Positions 1-9,310 of a DNA stretch of 64,000 nucleotides are shown here, piece after piece (the first letter of the stretch is position 1; every line of letters starts with the position of its first letter). The position numbers and the translations under genes are program-made. The notes below the pieces were generated by a model. It made no database searches and was not told where the DNA came from. It saw only the letters and a program-made list of their open reading frames with translations. The DNA is from Candidatus Kinetoplastibacterium oncopeltii TCC290E (GTDB lineage Bacteria > Pseudomonadota > Gammaproteobacteria > Burkholderiales > Burkholderiaceae_B): positions 558,001 through 622,000 of the forward strand of contig NC_020299.1 in assembly GCF_000340865.1 (NCBI RefSeq), given 5' to 3'.

Positions 1-330
1 ATTAAAACCATGAGCAAAAGCTAATACAGCACCGTTCTTAATATTAGCATGTACAACATCATTATAAACAGAAGCTATATTTTCATCTGGAAGCAACATC
101 ATAACTATATCTGCTGATCTCACAGCATCAACTATTTCTTTAACCTGTAAACCAGCATTTAATGCTTTATTCCAAGAAGAACCATTTTTACGTAAACCAA
201 CAACTACATTAATACCTGAATCATGTAGATTTAAGGCATGTGCATGCCCTTGAGAACCATAGCCCAATATGGCTACATTCTTACCTTTCAACAATGATAG
301 ATCACAATCTTTATCATAAAAAACTTTCAT
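1..330 (-). CDS. ilvC: Ketol-acid reductoisomerase, N-terminal part (runs off window)
   Basis: This is the first 110 codons of IlvC, which converts acetolactate to dihydroxy-isovalerate (and the isoleucine counterpart) with NADPH in branched-chain amino acid synthesis. The start ATG is at 328-330 on the minus strand, with GGAG a few bases upstream. The protein opens [17 protein letters not shown] and then shows the Rossmann dinucleotide motif [13 protein letters not shown], typical of IlvC. It lies 53 bases downstream of ilvH in the same direction, so it is probably the third gene of an ilvI-ilvH-ilvC operon. The catalytic C-terminal knotted domain is outside the window and cannot be judged. 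Confidence 0.95.
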   Translation of the reverse strand, partial: MKVFYDKDCDLSLLKGKNVAILGYGSQGHAHALNLHDSGINVVVGLRKNGSSWNKALNAGLQVKEIVDAVRSADIVMMLLPDENIASVYNDVVHANIKNGAVLAFAHGFN

Positions 331-383
331 AAAAAAACACTCCGTCATTTTAATAATAAATCCATCAAATATTACTTAAAAAG

Positions 384-875
384 CTATACTTTTAGGATTC
401 TTTCCCCACGACCTATTCCAGATAGACCAGTACGCACCGTCTCTAAAATAGCACTACGATCTAAACTATCTATAAAAGCTTGTATTTTACCCTGTGTGCC
501 AGTTAGCTCAATTGTATATGATTTGTAAGTGACATCGATAATGTGACCACGAAAAATATCAATCATTCTTTTTATTTCTTCACGCTCTTTACCAACTGCA
601 CGCACTTTTATGAGAAGCAACTCCCTTTCAATATGAGCTCCATCCTTAAAATCAACTACCTTAACAACATCTACCAATCTGTTCAAGTGTTTAGTTATCT
701 GCTCGATGATATCATCAGAACCAATGGTAACAACAGTCAAACGTGATAGTGTAGAATCCTCAGTAGGAGCAACAGTAAGTGATTCAATATTGTAACCACG
801 AGCAGAAAACAAACCAACTACACGGGATAATGCACCTGGCTCATTTTCCATAAGTACAGAAATAACATGTTTCAT
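384..875 (-). CDS. ilvH: Acetolactate synthase small (regulatory) subunit
   Basis: This is the regulatory subunit of acetohydroxyacid synthase; in the family it binds valine and activates the large subunit. The N-terminal ACT domain is clear: MKHVISVLMENEPGALSRV, then GYNIESLTVAPTED. I chose the ATG at 873-875 because AGAGGA lies about 9 bases upstream and the protein then has 163 residues, the length of E. coli IlvH. An in-frame TTG two codons earlier (879-881) is possible but less likely. The ilvI stop codon touches the ribosome binding site, so the two subunits are probably translationally coupled and made in step. Confidence 0.95.
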   Translation of the reverse strand: MKHVISVLMENEPGALSRVVGLFSARGYNIESLTVAPTEDSTLSRLTVVTIGSDDIIEQITKHLNRLVDVVKVVDFKDGAHIERELLLIKVRAVGKEREEIKRMIDIFRGHIIDVTYKSYTIELTGTQGKIQAFIDSLDRSAILETVRTGLSGIGRGERILKV

Positions 876-888
876 ATACAATCATCCT

Positions 889-2607
889 CTATAAATCTTC
901 AGGACCAAGCAGCATTTCAGTTAACCCACGTCCAGCTTTTACCATAGGCCAAACATTTTCTGTGCGATCAGTAATAAAATCCATAAATACTAAACGATCT
1001 TTATGCTTAGTAAAAGCTTCTCTCAATACAGGCTCAATATCAGATGGTTTTTCAATACGAACACCTACATGACCGTAAGATTCAGCAAGCTTAACAAAAT
1101 CTGGCAAAGACTCCATATAAGATTGAGAATACCTAGATCCATAATCAATTTCTTGCCACTGGCGAACCATCCCGAGAAAACGATTATTAAGACAAATTAT
1201 TTTTGGAGTTAAATTATACTGTAAGCAAGTAGATAACTCTTGTATATTCATTTGAATAGATGCCTCTCCAGTCACAACAGCTATATCGACATTAGGATTA
1301 GCCTTTTGAACACCCATAGCATATGGAAGACCTACGCCCATAGTTCCCAATCCTCCAGAGTTTATCCATCGTCTAGGGTTGCGAAAACCATAATACTGAG
1401 CAGTCCACATCTGATGTTGACCAACATCAGATGTTACAATGGCATTACCATTAGTTACTTCCCATAACTTCTCTATTACAAATTGTGGCTTAATAACATT
1501 ATCAGAGTTGGAGTAATGCTTGCTATTTTTGCTGCGCCATTCGTTAATTTGATCCCACCATTTTTTTGTCGATGCTTGCTTAATATCAACAGATCTTAAA
1601 TAATCAATTTGTTCGCTAATATCAACTAAAACATCCTTAACATCACCAACTATAGGAACGTCGACCTTAACGCGTTTAGAAATAGAAGATGGATCTATAT
1701 CTATATGAATTATTTTCCTAGATGTTTGGTTGAAGTGTTTTACATTACTAACAACTCTATCATCAAAACGTGTACCAACAGCAAGAACGACATCACTATA
1801 CTGCAAAGCAAAATTAGCCTCATAAGAACCGTGCATGCCAGGCATGCCAAGGCATTGTGGATCATCAAAAGCTACAGATCCTAGACCCATCAAAGTATTG
1901 ACACAAGGAGCTCCTAGCTTTACTAACAAGTCCCTTAATTCACTAGAAGCATCGGATAAAATAACTCCTCCACCAACATATACTATAGGACGTTCTGCTG
2001 AAAGAAGAAGCTGGGCAGCTTTTTTTACTTGACCTTGATGTCCCTTGATCACAGGAGCGTAAGATCTCATTACAACTGCTTCTTTAGCATTTGTATACTT
2101 ACATTTAGCAGCAGTAACATTCTTAGGGATATCTATTAAAACTGGTCCTGGTCTACCAGTTGTTGCTATATAAAAAGCACGTCGCACAGTATCAGCAAGA
2201 TTTTTTACATCTCTAACTAAGAAATTATGTTTAACGCAAGGACGTGTAATTCCTATGGTATCACACTCCTGAAAGGCATCTTCTCCGATTACATCGCTAG
2301 AAACTTGACCACTGATAATGATCATTGGTATAGAATCCATATATGCTGTTGCTATACCTGTGATAGCATTAGTAGCTCCAGGGCCACTAGTAACAATACA
2401 GACACCAATTTTTTGTGATGATCTAGAATAAGCATCAGCAGCATGCACTGCAGCTTGCTCATGCCTTACAAGAATATGCTGAAATTTATCTTGCTTAAAA
2501 ATTGCATCGTAAATATACAAAACTGCTCCACCTGGATAACCAAAAACATGTTCAACTCCATGCTCGGCCAAACAATGTACAAGTACATCAGCGCCATTCA
2601 TTTCCAT
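889..2607 (-). CDS. ilvI: Acetolactate synthase large (catalytic) subunit
   Basis: This ThDP-dependent enzyme makes acetolactate or acetohydroxybutyrate from pyruvate, the first common step to valine, leucine and isoleucine. It has 572 residues, normal for the family. Visible landmarks are the N-terminal pyrimidine-binding domain with the catalytic glutamate in VRHEQAAVHAADAYSR, a central FAD-type domain, and the C-terminal ThDP domain with GEASIQMNIQEL. Many homologues read GDG where this reads GEA; from memory the GE form is common in Burkholderiales, so I do not read it as damage. It is first in the operon with ilvH and ilvC. GAAGGG precedes the ATG. Whether it should be called ilvI or ilvB cannot be settled here. 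Confidence 0.95.
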   Translation of the reverse strand: MEMNGADVLVHCLAEHGVEHVFGYPGGAVLYIYDAIFKQDKFQHILVRHEQAAVHAADAYSRSSQKIGVCIVTSGPGATNAITGIATAYMDSIPMIIISGQVSSDVIGEDAFQECDTIGITRPCVKHNFLVRDVKNLADTVRRAFYIATTGRPGPVLIDIPKNVTAAKCKYTNAKEAVVMRSYAPVIKGHQGQVKKAAQLLLSAERPIVYVGGGVILSDASSELRDLLVKLGAPCVNTLMGLGSVAFDDPQCLGMPGMHGSYEANFALQYSDVVLAVGTRFDDRVVSNVKHFNQTSRKIIHIDIDPSSISKRVKVDVPIVGDVKDVLVDISEQIDYLRSVDIKQASTKKWWDQINEWRSKNSKHYSNSDNVIKPQFVIEKLWEVTNGNAIVTSDVGQHQMWTAQYYGFRNPRRWINSGGLGTMGVGLPYAMGVQKANPNVDIAVVTGEASIQMNIQELSTCLQYNLTPKIICLNNRFLGMVRQWQEIDYGSRYSQSYMESLPDFVKLAESYGHVGVRIEKPSDIEPVLREAFTKHKDRLVFMDFITDRTENVWPMVKAGRGLTEMLLGPEDL

Positions 2608-2761
2608 TATTTATTTTCCCTTCAATACAAGTTCTGTTCCAAAAGATTTTTTATACCTCTAAACGAAGATAACCAAATAGGAATTGTTTCTTAAAATACC
2701 GAATGTTTTCATGAAAATCGTAAGATCATTAAACAACTTCTGGATAACAAACAAAAATCAG

Positions 2762-2790
2762 TTTATCTTGGAACACCGAACAACCGTCAA
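2762..2790 (-). promoter_or_regulatory. Candidate sigma-70 promoter for ilvI-ilvH-ilvC
   Basis: On the minus strand a TTGACG -35 box (2785-2790) is separated by 17 bases from a GATAAA -10-like box (2762-2767). Transcription would start near 2755, giving a leader of about 150 bases before ilvI. The surrounding 2700-2850 stretch is visibly richer in G and C than the rest of the gap, which suggests it is under selection. No leader peptide rich in Ile, Val or Leu codons is obvious. Confidence 0.45.
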
Positions 2791-3801
2791 TGACGTACAA
2801 GATCGAAATGAAAGCTTCGGCAAATGCTTATGACATAAACAAAAGCAACTATTGTAATGATATACAAAATTCCATAAATCAAATCACTGTTTTATGATAA
2901 AAAACAGGAATATATGAAAAACCAGCAACTATTCGTTGCATCAGGCTAGATTATAAACTATTTCCTAAAAAATGAATAAGATAATTTATCAAAAAACTAT
3001 TACTTATGATGATTTTTCTAAAAAATAAATATTAATTGTTAGAAATATTACTATCATATTTATAGAATTTATAAGAGCTTTTTAAAGCATTGATATTCTC
3101 TGGTATGTTATCTATGACATACTTAGAAATTAAATATTTCAATATTTTTCCATTTAAGCTTATAACTTTCCACCTATCAATTTTGTATTCTTGAAACATG
3201 TAATTCACTAATTGCACATTAAATTTACTTAAATCTATAACATTAAAGTATGCACTGTTGCATGACAAATTTAATAAAAAATTATTCCAGGTTATAAATA
3301 AGTTTTTACAATATAAAATTTAATATATAATGAAAATCTCAATTTTTATAAATAAATTATATTGCCATACTAAGCAAAATTATATATCGAATAACATATA
3401 AACTTTACCATTAAAAATAAACAATACAGGAAGCTTTGAAAGTTTATCAAAATTCGCATAATAATAATCAAAAATAACCGAAGCTAAATTTACATTTATT
3501 TTTAAAATAATAGATAATTCAAGCAATAATTTTTCAATTAATTATTTCAACTCTAAAAAAATTTCTTTTAAAAAAATGATTTTGCAATTTTCTTTGTCTC
3601 AGATGTAATCTCGACTAAACAAAGAGAAAGTAAAAACAATATTTAATCTTTACTATAAAATAATTACAAATAAAAAATAACATTTTGCGATTTAAGACAA
3701 AAATTGTAAAAAAACCTGATTGACTATATATAAACAACGTATTAGTATCATCGAGTAAACTAAACATTAGAGCTATAGAACAGTTTTTATATAATAATTC
3801 T
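2791..3801. other. Long non-coding stretch between ilvI and tRNA-Ser
   Basis: About one kilobase without a recognisable intact gene. The part nearest ilvI probably holds its promoter. From about 3000 to 3600 the sequence is very AT-rich and on the minus strand shows two protein-like blocks in different contexts: the 78-codon ORF at 3032-3268, and upstream (about 3390-3500) a stretch reading DKLSKLPVLFIFNGKVYML before a stop. These may be pieces of one eroded gene, but I cannot name it. Confidence 0.4.
3032..3268 (-). CDS. Unrecognised short ORF, possibly a gene fragment
   Basis: A 78-codon minus-strand ORF with a protein-like middle part (RWKVISLNGKILKYL) and an ending rich in Lys, Tyr and Asn. 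I see no convincing ribosome binding site, and I recognise no family. A protein-like stretch lies just upstream on the same strand, separated by stops, so this may be the C-terminal end of a decayed gene. Chance ORFs of this length are also common in such AT-rich DNA. Confidence 0.2.
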   Translation of the reverse strand: MSCNSAYFNVIDLSKFNVQLVNYMFQEYKIDRWKVISLNGKILKYLISKYVIDNIPENINALKSSYKFYKYDSNISNN

Positions 3802-3892
3802 GGAGAGGTGGCAGAGTGGCCTAATGCACCTGACTCGAAATCAGGAGTATACTGTTTGTGTACCGTGGGTTCAAATCCCACTCTCTCCGCCA
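3802..3892 (+). tRNA. tRNA-Ser (CGA anticodon)
   Basis: A 91-base class II tRNA with CCA encoded. The acceptor 5' strand GGAGAGG pairs with TCTCTCC before the discriminator G and CCA. The anticodon stem CTGA/TCAG encloses the loop CTCGAAA, giving anticodon CGA, which reads UCG serine codons. A long variable arm typical of tRNA-Ser follows, then the T arm with GTTCAAATC. It lies tail to tail with serS, whose stop is 12 bases beyond. Confidence 0.97.
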
Positions 3893-3904
3893 GTTATATT
3901 AATA

Positions 3905-5248
3905 TTATGATGGAATAATAACTTCCATCCCGTCCATATATGGTCGTAGGACAATTGGTATTACTATACTACCATCTGATTGTTGATTATTTTCCAGTAC
4001 GGCAACTAAAGCTCTTCCAATGGCTAAACCAGATCCGTTTATAGTGTGAAGATAGTTGATATTTCCATTTTTGTCACGAAAACGAGCTTTCATTCTTCTT
4101 GCTTGAAAAGCTTCACAATTTGAGACAGAAGAAATTTCTCTCCAATTGTTTTGTGAAGGCAGCCAAACTTCTAAATCATAAGTTTTTGCGGAGCAAAAAC
4201 CTATGTCTCCAGAACAAAGAGACATTACTCTATATGGTATACTTAAAAGCTGCAAAGTTCTCTCTGCATGACTTAATACTATCTCCAGAGCTTCGTATGA
4301 AGAATCTGGATGTACTATTTGCACCAATTCAACTTTATCGAATTGATGTTGACGAATTAATCCTCTAACATCGCGTCCACCACTACCAGCTTCAGATCTA
4401 AAACATGGAGTATGCGCAGTTAACTTAATAGGAAGACTATCTACAGATACTATAGATCCAGAAACCGAGCTAACTAATGTTATCTCTGATGTTGATATAA
4501 GATATTGTTGTTCTTCATTAAATTTATCATTTTCTAATGGCTCGATATGTTTTAAACCACCTTGCTTCACTGCAAACATATCTTCTTTAAATTTTGGCAA
4601 TTGACCAGTTCCAAAAAGAGTGGAAGCATTTACTATATATGGAGTATAACATTCCTCATAGCCATGATTCTTAGTATGCAAATCCAACATAAACTGTGAT
4701 AGCGCTCTATGCAACAGAGCTATCTTGCCTTTCATGAATAAAAAACGAGAACCAGACATACGAGAAGCCAGGTCAAGATCTAAACCAATTGACTCTCCTA
4801 AAGTAACATGGTCTTTAGGAACGAAATCAAAAGGTTTTGGTTCACTATTTATAGACATTCCTTCAGGAAACCATCTACGTATCTCTATATTGTTTGTAGA
4901 ATCTAATCCAATAGGAACACTGGAATGAGGAATATTAGGTATAGCATATAAAAAATCATTTATATCATCACTCAACGACGATAGTTTATGTTCAAGATTT
5001 TTAAGGGCAGCTGGTATAGCCTGAGACTCAGATATTAGATCCTCAACGTCTAGTCCCTTAGCTTTTAACCGACCAACCTGTTTTGCTAAATAATTTCTTT
5101 TGGATTGCAACATTTCAGTTTCTTGTTGAATATTTTTACGACAATTATCTAAATATTCAAACTTTTTAATATCTAGAGAGAATCCACGTGTTTTTAATAA
5201 ACCTGCTATCCGCTCTAATTCTTTACGTAAAAGACTAGTATCTAACAT
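3905..5248 (-). CDS. serS: Seryl-tRNA synthetase
   Basis: This class II aminoacyl-tRNA synthetase charges tRNA-Ser, and also makes the precursor for tRNA-Sec where present. It has 447 residues, slightly longer than the E. coli enzyme (430). The N-terminal helical arm (about residues 25-105, Lys/Leu-rich coiled coil) is the part that grips the long variable arm of tRNA-Ser. Class II motif 2 is seen in FRSEAGSGGRDVRGLIRQHQF and motif 3 in NGSGLAIGRALVAVLEN. It is the only gene of its strand between tRNA-Ser and the rarA remnant, so it probably has its own promoter in 5249-5390. Confidence 0.97.
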   Translation of the reverse strand: MLDTSLLRKELERIAGLLKTRGFSLDIKKFEYLDNCRKNIQQETEMLQSKRNYLAKQVGRLKAKGLDVEDLISESQAIPAALKNLEHKLSSLSDDINDFLYAIPNIPHSSVPIGLDSTNNIEIRRWFPEGMSINSEPKPFDFVPKDHVTLGESIGLDLDLASRMSGSRFLFMKGKIALLHRALSQFMLDLHTKNHGYEECYTPYIVNASTLFGTGQLPKFKEDMFAVKQGGLKHIEPLENDKFNEEQQYLISTSEITLVSSVSGSIVSVDSLPIKLTAHTPCFRSEAGSGGRDVRGLIRQHQFDKVELVQIVHPDSSYEALEIVLSHAERTLQLLSIPYRVMSLCSGDIGFCSAKTYDLEVWLPSQNNWREISSVSNCEAFQARRMKARFRDKNGNINYLHTINGSGLAIGRALVAVLENNQQSDGSIVIPIVLRPYMDGMEVIIPS

Positions 5249-5389
5249 TTTGCTCTATAAATATAAAAAAATTAAAAAAACAATCCTAGCAACATTTTTT
5301 TGCTATCATTTCCTATGTTTAAAACCTTAAAGAAAGATATTTTTTTATCTTTTGCTCTAAACATAGCTATTTGGGAAATAAAATTGCTC

Positions 5390-5940
5390 CTTGATCCTAT
5401 CTATGATAGTTTTGTTCTGAAGGAACATAAGCATTCGAACATTCTTGTGCATAATTATACTATCTATATAAATCTATAGTTTTTTGAAGAATTTCGTAAG
5501 CATGTTTATACAGCTCTCAGAATCAGTCTAAACATATTTACACGCTAAACTAAAATCATTATATACAGAATTCGATATGATACCAAAAGACATATAAACA
5601 AAATCATTTGCTAATGCAAATTATCACTTCCGTGATTATTGATATAATTTATGCAATTTACTACAATAAAGTAAATTGCTTTAGTATCTGCTTTAGCAAT
5701 GTTAGTTAAATACCTAGAAAGATATGATACTGAAGATGAAATAGTTAATCAATGCAAAGCAGCATCTATATCTTACCTACCTTGAATACGTTCTTTATCA
5801 AATCTTTAAAAAAATTTTGAACAATAGAAATAAATTATTGTTACTAAATTTATTTAAAACATAAATTGTTAAAGCGTGGTTAATCTTAAAAAAGTATTAT
5901 TAGTAGAAGCTACTATTATGATTAATACAGAATTTTTCAA
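5390..5940 (-). pseudogene. rarA: Remnant of rarA (mgsA), replication-associated AAA+ ATPase
   Basis: The space between serS and lolA holds minus-strand pieces that read in order like RarA, with stops and frame changes. Near 5890-5930 VVASTNNTFLRLTTL resembles the family ATTENPSFELNSAL segment. Near 5790-5623 comes IQGR*DIDAALH*L, then SYLSRYLTNIAKADTKAIY and NHGSD, matching SVRGSDPDAALYWL, YIARRL..., DIGLADPRAL and GSPEG. Next LANDFVYMSFG and SNSVYNDF (5615-5551) match LAQAVIYLA.AP and KSNAVYNAY. Last YNYAQECSNAYVPSEQNY (5460-5401) matches YRYAHDEPNAY..GENY. In-frame stops lie at 5773-5775 and 5749-5751. The Walker A region is not visible. In related genomes, as I recall, rarA sits exactly between lolA and serS. 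The rest of the gap (5941-6199) shows nothing readable. Confidence 0.7.
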
Positions 5941-6199
5941 ATTTTTAAGAAATAAATTTTGATGAAAACTATCAAATTATGTATTTTATATATAAATATA
6001 ATAGATTAATAATCTTGCATATACCATATTAAATATTAAAAATCATATAATGTAATTTATTAATATTTATATCAACTCTTATTGTTTTATTTATTCGTAA
6101 AAAATCATTAACTAATAACATAATCTAGAATTTTTAATCAAAAATACAATTATTATGCTAATTGTTAAAACTAATCATTTTAAGATTTATAAAGATAAT

Positions 6200-6814
6200 T
6201 TACATTTCAACTAAATCAACATTTGAAGGGAGAATAAATTCGAACAAATCTTCCGGCAATTCATTATTAATTAAAATATTTGATAATTCAATTACAAACT
6301 TTTGATCAAAAACATCAAGCAAATGAATCTTAGATATAAATCTATCATCAAATCCAAAATCTATTACTCTAAAGCCACTACTCAAATCATTAGTTGTAAC
6401 TGATAGCCAATACATATCATCACGATTATAAGAATATTTAATATCAACAAACTTATCTAAATTGTCAGAAGATAACATGTCCATAAAAAAAGCTAATGAT
6501 GTTTCATAGATATTTTTTGATATTGCCTGACATAAATCAGAGTCATATTGATATATATTTTTACCATCTGATACAACTAACTGCCTACTATTATTTACAA
6601 TTTCCCACCGAAATTTACCTGGTTTTTTGAATCTTAAAAAACCATTATTATAAGACTTTACAATACCTTTAGGATCAACTATAGACTGCTTAAATTCACA
6701 TGAAAAACTTCTTACTTCTTTTAGAAAATCTAATCTATTATCAGTATTTTCAGATCTTGCTTGACAACAGAAAACTATAGCAAAAACATATAAAAGTTTA
6801 ATTAAATTATTCAT
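6200..6814 (-). CDS. lolA: Outer-membrane lipoprotein carrier protein
   Basis: LolA is a periplasmic chaperone that takes lipoproteins from the LolCDE transporter to LolB at the outer membrane. The 204-residue product starts with a hydrophobic signal peptide (about residues 5-20), followed by a beta-rich domain. The family segment with [12 protein letters not shown] and [12 protein letters not shown] is clear, as is [10 protein letters not shown] further on. Its start overlaps the end of ftsK by 8 bases, so the two are co-transcribed and probably translationally coupled. This ftsK-lolA pairing is standard in proteobacteria. The gene looks intact, which matters because the outer-membrane genes bamE and lpxC in this window are broken. 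Confidence 0.92.
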   Translation of the reverse strand: MNNLIKLLYVFAIVFCCQARSENTDNRLDFLKEVRSFSCEFKQSIVDPKGIVKSYNNGFLRFKKPGKFRWEIVNNSRQLVVSDGKNIYQYDSDLCQAISKNIYETSLAFFMDMLSSDNLDKFVDIKYSYNRDDMYWLSVTTNDLSSGFRVIDFGFDDRFISKIHLLDVFDQKFVIELSNILINNELPEDLFEFILPSNVDLVEM

Positions 6815-9260
6815 TTCTCTGATCTGACAAGTTTACTAAAATCTCACGATTACCATTAGAATGCATAGAAGAAACAATTCCAGCTTTTTCCATTTGCTCT
6901 AATAAGCGCGCAGCTCTATTATAACCAATTCTTAAATGACGTTGCACCAAAGAAATAGATGCTCTACGATTTTTCAATACTATATCACAAGCTTTGTCAT
7001 ACATAGGATCGTTTTCGAATCCTTCTATCCCTGTTACAGAATTTATTCCATCAGAATTTGTTGATGATTCTCCATAATCTAAAATCTCTTCTATATAATT
7101 AGCCTCTCCGTTAGACTTCAATGATTCAACTACCCTATGCACTTCATCATCACTTACAAATGCTCCATGTATACGTACTGGAAAACCGACTCCTGGAGGC
7201 AGGTACAACATGTCACCTTGACCTAATAAATTTTCTGCGCCGGCTTGGTCTAAAATTGTACGCGAATCTATTTTTGATGAAACTTGGAATGCTATCCGTG
7301 TTGGTATATTAGCTTTTATCAGGCCAGTAATAACATCGACACTAGGACGCTGTGTGGCTAAAATTAAATGTATACCAGCTGCTCTTGCCTTCTGAGCAAG
7401 TCTTGCTATTAACTCTTCTATTTTTTTTCCAGACGTCATCATAAGATCAGCTAACTCATCTATAACAACAATTATAGAAGGCATTAGCTGCAGTGGCTCT
7501 GGATCATCCTTATTAATTGATAAAGGATTATAAATAAATTCATTAGATAAAGAAGCTTCTTTTATTTTTTCGTTATAACCAGAAATATTGCGAACACCCA
7601 TTTTACTCATTAAACAATATCTTTTATCCATCTCGTTAACACACCAACGCAAGGCGTTTGCTGCTTTTTTCATGTCAGTAACAACATTAGTCAAAAGATG
7701 TGGTATACCTTCATAAACACTCATTTCCAACATTTTAGGATCTATTAAAATTAATCTAATAATAGAAGAATCATATTTATATAGTAAAGATATCAACATG
7801 GCATTTATACCAACTGATTTACCTGATCCAGTAGTGCCTGCAACTAAAAGATGAGGCATTCTAGCTAAATCAGCTGTTACTGGATTTCCAGCAATATCTT
7901 TACCCAAAGCCATAGTTAAAGTAGATCTTGCTAAATTATATACAGAAGAACTAATTATTTCTGACAAATATACAGATTGACGATTTATGTTAGGCAATTC
8001 TAATCCCATCAGATTTTTACCAGGTATAGTTTCAACAACTCTGATACTAGCAACACTTAGTGCTCTCGCTAAATCTCTAGCCAAACCAACTATCTGACTT
8101 CCTTTGACTCCAATTGCCGGTTCGATTTCGTATCTAGTAATAACAGGACCAGCTTTTGCTGACACTACTCTTACAGTTACACCAAAATCTGCTAATTTTC
8201 CTTCTATTAATTTAGATACTAAACTTATATCCTCAGATGAAACATTTATATCCTTATGTTTCAATGAATTTAATAACGTTAATGATGGCAATTTGTTTTC
8301 TTGATCCTGTACTTTGTTTTCTTGATCCTGTACTTTGTTTTCTTGATCCTGTACTTTGTTTTCTTGATCCTTAATTTCAATTTTTGCAATATTGACAAAC
8401 TTGTCGTGCATGACAATATCATTTTTATTGATTATTTTATTTGAAATATTTTTATCGCTGTTTAATCTTGTTTCATTCTTATTTACACTTCTTTTTTTAT
8501 GAAAAAATTCATATAAATAATTGATATATTGTTGAATAATTTTGCTTGTATACCTAAATATATATATAGATATATATTTAGATTTTTTGATGAAATCTTC
8601 AATAAAAAAACCAACTTTTTCAAAAAATAATAACCAGGAAAAACAAAAAAATAAACTAAAACCAGTTAGAATCATAACTGTTAAAAGAAGAATAGATCCA
8701 GCCATTCCTATTAAAAATACTAAGTAGTCGGATAAATAGTTACCTATAATACAGCCAGATCTACAGATTTCCGAAAATCTTTGATCAATATTATTCTCTA
8801 TAAAATTAGAAAATATTGACTCCATTCCTAATGTTCCTGAAAGCAATAATAAAAAGCCTATTATGCTTTCAAAATAAAAACAAATTTCGAAAAAACTAGA
8901 TAATTGATCATTGTTTCTAAAATAACTAGAAAGTCTAGAATAAATAACAAGTATCCATCCGAACAATAAATAAACAAACCAGAAAGATGAGAAGCCAAAC
9001 AGATGAAAAAATATCTCTGACACATAAGCACCAACAAAACCACCGTTATTATTTATTGAATTGTGTAAAACCTGACCATGAAGAACAAAATTATCATTAG
9101 AATCCCAAGAGAATAAGCTTAGCATTAACCATGATAATGAAAATACAAGAAATATTAATGCCGCTTCACAAAATAATGCAGAATTTTTTATAAAAAATGG
9201 TAATCTAATATTATTTAGAATACGTATTTTCTTAGAGATAAAATTAAATATACGAAACAT
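6807..9260 (-). CDS. ftsK: DNA translocase FtsK
   Basis: FtsK is a membrane-anchored, septum-located ATPase that pumps chromosome ends towards dif and activates XerCD recombination during division. The 817 residues comprise an N-terminal region with about four membrane segments (residues 30-210), a low-complexity linker, the RecA-like motor and a C-terminal winged-helix gamma domain. Walker A is [15 protein letters not shown] (about residue 470), Walker B is [10 protein letters not shown], and the gamma domain ends with [18 protein letters not shown]. The linker is short and contains a 7-residue tandem repeat. It is divergent from trxB across a 50-base gap and is followed by lolA. Confidence 0.95.
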   Translation of the reverse strand: MFRIFNFISKKIRILNNIRLPFFIKNSALFCEAALIFLVFSLSWLMLSLFSWDSNDNFVLHGQVLHNSINNNGGFVGAYVSEIFFHLFGFSSFWFVYLLFGWILVIYSRLSSYFRNNDQLSSFFEICFYFESIIGFLLLLSGTLGMESIFSNFIENNIDQRFSEICRSGCIIGNYLSDYLVFLIGMAGSILLLTVMILTGFSLFFCFSWLLFFEKVGFFIEDFIKKSKYISIYIFRYTSKIIQQYINYLYEFFHKKRSVNKNETRLNSDKNISNKIINKNDIVMHDKFVNIAKIEIKDQENKVQDQENKVQDQENKVQDQENKLPSLTLLNSLKHKDINVSSEDISLVSKLIEGKLADFGVTVRVVSAKAGPVITRYEIEPAIGVKGSQIVGLARDLARALSVASIRVVETIPGKNLMGLELPNINRQSVYLSEIISSSVYNLARSTLTMALGKDIAGNPVTADLARMPHLLVAGTTGSGKSVGINAMLISLLYKYDSSIIRLILIDPKMLEMSVYEGIPHLLTNVVTDMKKAANALRWCVNEMDKRYCLMSKMGVRNISGYNEKIKEASLSNEFIYNPLSINKDDPEPLQLMPSIIVVIDELADLMMTSGKKIEELIARLAQKARAAGIHLILATQRPSVDVITGLIKANIPTRIAFQVSSKIDSRTILDQAGAENLLGQGDMLYLPPGVGFPVRIHGAFVSDDEVHRVVESLKSNGEANYIEEILDYGESSTNSDGINSVTGIEGFENDPMYDKACDIVLKNRRASISLVQRHLRIGYNRAARLLEQMEKAGIVSSMHSNGNREILVNLSDQRNE
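8295..8372 (-). repeat. 21-base tandem repeat inside ftsK linker
   Basis: Three full 21-base units and one partial unit follow each other without spacers. They encode repeated QDQENKV (four DQENK cores, about residues 297-322 of FtsK). The copies are almost base-identical, so the array looks recent and in frame. It sits in the unstructured linker between the membrane part and the motor, where length change should be tolerated. Confidence 0.9.
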
Positions 9261-9310
9261 GTTGATAAAATTAATTTGATATATGTTGGATTAGCATAAA
9301 GGGATATTTT

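Noticed and set aside
889..2607. GEA instead of GDG in the ThDP motif as a sign of a damaged acetolactate synthase
   Set aside because: From memory, Burkholderiales enzymes commonly have GE here, and the rest of the protein is fully conserved.
3615..3881. 88-codon minus-strand ORF starting MGFEPTVHKQYTPDFESGALG
   Set aside because: Its start is the reverse complement of tRNA-Ser, a well-known false protein, and the rest is low-complexity AT-rich sequence.
8295..8372. Direct repeats that might suggest a CRISPR-like array
   Set aside because: The units are contiguous without spacers and lie in frame inside ftsK; it is a coding tandem repeat.
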